A stretch of DNA of 23,779 nucleotides from Haplomitrium mnioides (lineage: Eukaryota; Marchantiophyta; Haplomitriopsida; Calobryales): the NCBI GenBank assembly GCA_049999725.1, contig JBNGIS010020575.1, positions 52,310-76,088 on the forward strand, written 5' to 3'. Shown piece by piece: positions 20,899-23,779 of the stretch (its first letter is position 1; every line of letters starts with the position of its first letter). The translations under genes and the position numbers were made by a program. Below the pieces are notes generated by a model that worked only from the letters and a program-made list of their open reading frames with translations, was not told the origin of the DNA and made no database searches.

Positions 20899-21021
20899 GA
20901 TCCAAAGACTGATCTGAAGAAGTACAATCTGAAGTCTGATCTGAAGAAGTACAATCCGAAGTCTGATCCATAGAAGTACGATCTGAACTTGTACGGTCCG
21001 AAGTCTGATCTACAGAAGTGT
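20899..21021. repeat. 27-bp tandem repeat
   Basis: Four 27-base units (20899-20925, 20926-20952, 20953-20979, 20995-21021) follow the pattern RATCYGAAGTCTGATC...AGAAGTAC, with a 15-base partial unit at 20980-20994. Because 27 is a multiple of three, the minus strand reads as nine-residue repeats (TSDxTSSDQ-like). I regard that as a by-product, since no longer frame or domain surrounds it. Confidence 0.88.
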
Positions 21022-21959
21022 CTTGATGAAGGTAAGGTGGTTGTGGCCCCGCAAGTCGGAGCCGAAGAAGTAGCCAAAAGAAGATAATATTGATGTCGAC
21101 CTGAAATAAGTATGGCCGATGCAAAATAGAAAAGACATGAGTTCAAAGAAGGTAAGGTCGGAAGAGGTCATGGCCGATGAAGCTCAGAATTATTGTTCCA
21201 AAGGAGTTAGGTCGGTAGAGATCCGAAGTGGTATGGTGGCTGTAAATCCAAAGCAAGTGAGCTCGAAGATGGTTAGGTCCATTGGTCAACTTCAAAGTTT
21301 GACCCTCTCCAATGAGCGCCGTCCGCCATTGTTTTCAAAGGAGAAGGTTGGACTGCCGCATTTGACCGAAACATGGGATTGAGAATCCCTGCTTTGAAGT
21401 TGACTTTACCCGATAAGACTCTTTCCGACACATTCCTTCAGAGGGGATTTCGACCCCCTCGATACTCTCTGTAGAATTCTGTAAAACAGTCTTTAGAAGG
21501 CTGAAGTGGGTTCGGACCCTGCTGAAGCTCGTCAACACCTGGAGGAACGGAGCGTCCCTTGATCCCTAGTGTCGTCGCTACTTTACGAAGGTCATTGCAT
21601 TCTCCCTACTTCTTCCAATCATTTGCTTCTCATGTGCTAGGGCGTCTTCTATTCCTCTTGCTATTGCTCTTAGCTGGCATCCCGAAAGTAATGTTGGAGC
21701 CTCTTGCCTTACCTGAAGCCCCCCTCTTCTGGCGTTGAATCGTTGATCTTGTCCCGTTCCCCTGATCTTCCTCACCCGGACCTGCATCTTCCTCCTCTTC
21801 TGAGATCGCTCCACCTTCCAACTCCTTGCAAATACCTCTAACAAGCATCCCTTCCTTCCCCATCCTAGTCCTGATTCTGCTCTTTGGATCAGATAATTTA
21901 GGTGACCCACTCTTACTTACTGATATTAGATGTTCCGCTGCTTCTGGAGTATCTTAACA

Positions 21960-22885
21960 CCTAAAAGTGGAGAAATATTTCCATGTTGTTTCCGATTTCT
22001 AGAAATCAACAACCGCTATTTTGAACGAGTAACAAGCTACTCAAAACAGAAACTTTTTTTTTTGAAAAAATTGTGATTTTCTATATCAAAAAATATAAAA
22101 AAACGAGGTTAATTTTTAAAAACAAAAAGTACATGAGTTTTTTGGATTTTTTTTTTGTCGTTTCAACAAGCGTAGTAGAGCAAAAGTCAATTCTGCTATG
22201 CAAAATCAATCAATATTACTAGTTTTTATGAAAATATTGGAAAACTCGAATTTGTTTAAAAGCATAAAAATTATGGTAATTTTTCATCAAAAATTTGCAT
22301 TTATCATTGAATACAATTCTAAGCCCAAAAGTTTAAATACACGTCATAAGAAACTATTTTGAAATATGTTTCATTGCACAAACTTTAAGCGCACGTAGAC
22401 ATGGTGCTCTTTCAAACTTTTTTGTTGGAAAAATATTACAAAACACAAAGAAAAAGCCTAAGGGGACTAGAAGTCAAGAGAATGAGTTTGCAATGGTAAA
22501 CACAAAAACAAAGAAAATGAAACATTGCATGGATTTAGGAGCTTTATTTTAAATGTCAAGAAAAAAGGAAGCACTAGTAGTTAAAAATCCATGCGATCAA
22601 AAGTGAACATGGGCTTTCAAAAAGGTTCCAGCAATTAAAAATATTTCATAGTTCAACAAAGCATATACAGAAATGTATCATAGTTCATAATCAAAAAGAT
22701 AGTAGCTAAGGAGATTGAATTACGATTGTAAACAAGAAACATATCCAAGTTTTAGAGATTCAACCAAACAGGGGTCTCAAGATCTACAAAAGAGTCTATG
22801 ACTTGTGTACAAAGAAAGTTGTAATCAGTAGTCTTTTTATGAAGAAGTTTAAGGGTTATGCATGAGAAGTAGAACTTTTGGAAGG
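21960..22885. other. AT-rich stretch, nothing recognised
   Basis: This is strongly AT-rich sequence with A/T runs (for example near 22052-22065 and 22140-22156). I see no open frame of note, no splice-bounded exon and no clear repeat. It may be intron or spacer; the next exon of the GGNH pseudogene was looked for here without success. Confidence 0.5.
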
Positions 22886-22901
22886 GGTGGACTTCCACCC
22901 A

Positions 22902-23165
22902 AAAGTCTATGCGCGCTTAGGAATCCTAGCTCAACATGTGAACACTCCACCTCAAAGTCTAGGCACGCTTAGGAATCTAAGCTTAACAAGTGAACACTCT
23001 ACCCCAAAGTCTATGTGCACATAGGAATCTGAACTCACCAACTGAACACTCCACCCAAAAGTCTATGCACGTCTAGGAATCTGAACTCACCATCTGAACA
23101 CTCCACCCCAAAGTCTATGCGCACATAGGAATCCGAACTCAACATCTCAACATTCCACAACAAAG
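22902..23165. repeat. 52-bp tandem array with palindromic core (cluster D)
   Basis: AAAGTCTA or its variant starts at 22902, 22954, 23006, 23058, 23110 and (AAAGACT) 23162, exactly 52 bases apart each time. Each full unit has the core CTATGCGCGCATAG or a mutated form, then GGAATC.GA.CTCA.CA..TGAACACTCCACCC. The AAGTC-ATGCGCGCAT core is shared with the 24-bp-period arrays, so this looks like a longer higher-order version of that family. Similar fragments follow at about 23237 (AAAGTCTATGTGCCCATAGGG) and 23310. Confidence 0.9.
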
Positions 23166-23680
23166 ACTCACAAGAAGCTAGGTTTTAGGTTCCGTAGAAG
23201 AGTTTTTGTACATTGTACGTTTTGCTTGCAAATCAAAGTCTATGTGCCCATAGGGTTCACACTTCTACAATCGAGGATACATATTGCAAACGTTCTATTT
23301 TTGCAACAAACTCTACGCACGCAAAAGATTTCGATTTCTAATTCGGAATCTAAAAGTAAAAACGGGTACAAAGCTCTTCACATGAGTAAAAAATGCTAAA
23401 GATTTAAATTTTTACAACAAAGTCTTAAAAAGAAAAAAAAATTAGTCAAGTTGGGCAGATGCCTCAGCAAGATAATAACCTTAAAAGTTGGAAGCAAAAT
23501 ACTTATATTTTGAAGATGAAAATATTTCTACCAAGCAAATAAAAATATTAATTATGAATTAAAGTTTTATTTACAAATAACAAGTTGTTAAACACGATTT
23601 TCAAATACTTTGGGAAATGATCATCTTAAATTATACCAGATTTGCAAATACAAAATATAGAACAAAATTCTTGGAGGCCT
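23166..23680. other. AT-rich spacer, scattered repeat fragments
   Basis: Apart from palindromic-core fragments near 23237 and 23310 this is AT-rich non-coding sequence. On the minus strand it would be 3' flank of the possible coding end at 23681. I see no RNA gene or other element. Confidence 0.4.
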
Positions 23681-23779
23681 TTAGTCGCTAGTCTTGATTT
23701 CTTCAGATTTAGCTTCAGAAGATTTATCAAGATTTGCTTGATCTGTCTCAGTATTAATGACACTAATTGAATCTCTTTG
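23681..23779 (-). CDS. Possible C-terminal coding end, runs off the window
   Basis: On the minus strand an open frame enters at the right edge and ends in TAA at 23681-23683. It gives about 32 residues, rich in Ser, Glu, Asp and Lys (ISVINTETDQANLDKSSEAK then SEEIKTSD). Composition is less AT-biased than its surroundings and resembles an acidic, disordered C-terminus. Nothing upstream is visible and the stretch is short, so this could be chance. No family can be named. Confidence 0.35.
   Translation of the reverse strand, partial: QRDSISVINTETDQANLDKSSEAKSEEIKTSD

Larger units (their letters stand above)
19606..21959. mobile_element. Decayed relative of the nested insert
   Basis: Blocks match the nested insert in order and in the same direction. 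CAGGCCTTAACC...TGAGATGGCCC (19617-19700) matches 11260-11342. AGATAGTTTTTCAACTTCC...GAAGCCC and the next 140 bases (20198-20350) match 11986-12135. CCCCAAG...GGCTGCCTCTC and the downstream CCTGCAGGGATGA (20450-20560) match 12253-12360. Many differences are CpG-to-TpG/CpA changes, for example CTCGCGAGAAG in the insert against ATCACTAGAAG here. Its ends are uncertain: it may start near 19604 and stop near TTAACA at 21959, but no target duplication is visible. I see no coding domain. Short minus-strand frames near 21578-21910 are basic and low-complexity and I do not call them genes. Confidence 0.6.

Noticed and set aside
22000-22900. Continuation exon of the GGNH pseudogene
   Set aside because: No acceptor followed by a frame resembling the exon 2 style was found; only AT-rich sequence is seen.

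Overview
This looks like nuclear DNA from a vascular plant with a large, repeat-rich genome, probably a fern or gymnosperm. The reasons are the AT-rich spacers, plant-type splice signals (AAG|GTAAAT, pyrimidine tract then CAG, GTAAGT) and an old Ty3/gypsy-type LTR retrotransposon whose Gag-Pol resembles families common in non-flowering plants. The lineage is inferred and was not tested. No intact gene is visible. The window is mostly decayed genes, nested transposons and tandem repeats.

Layout. (1) 1-1000: a broken minus-strand reading frame of unknown function. (2) 1000-1700: an AT-rich divergent spacer with a possible TATA box. (3) 1700-3821: a plus-strand, two-exon pseudogene whose second exon carries a ParB-like GGNH motif. 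It has at least seven in-frame stops, then frameshifts. (4) 2119-2305, 3925-4208 and 19485-19605: tandem arrays of near-palindromic units with a 24-bp period. The first lies in intron 1, the second in the putative second intron. (5) 4209-19484: a minus-strand Ty3/gypsy-type element with two LTRs of about 1.75 kb, a primer-binding-site-like motif, a polypurine tract, and gag, protease, RT, RNase H and integrase, all damaged. It split one 24-bp-period array; removing it with one copy of its GCGT target duplication restores the repeat phase exactly. (6) 9660-15552: a second element nested inside the protease gene, with TG...CA ends and a perfect 5-bp TGTTT duplication. It shows no recognisable coding sequence, has a GC- and CpG-rich core and contains a 100-N assembly gap. 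(7) 19606-21959: a diverged, CpG-depleted relative of that insert. (8) 22902-23165: an exact 52-bp-period array sharing the palindromic core. (9) 23681-23779: a possible C-terminal exon of a minus-strand gene running off the right edge.

The order of events can be read from the nesting: host gene and palindromic array first, then the gypsy element, then the CpG-rich insert. The two most unusual features are the palindromic array family (24-bp and 52-bp periods, probably also a degenerate 31-bp form) and the GGNH pseudogene whose introns hold two of the arrays.
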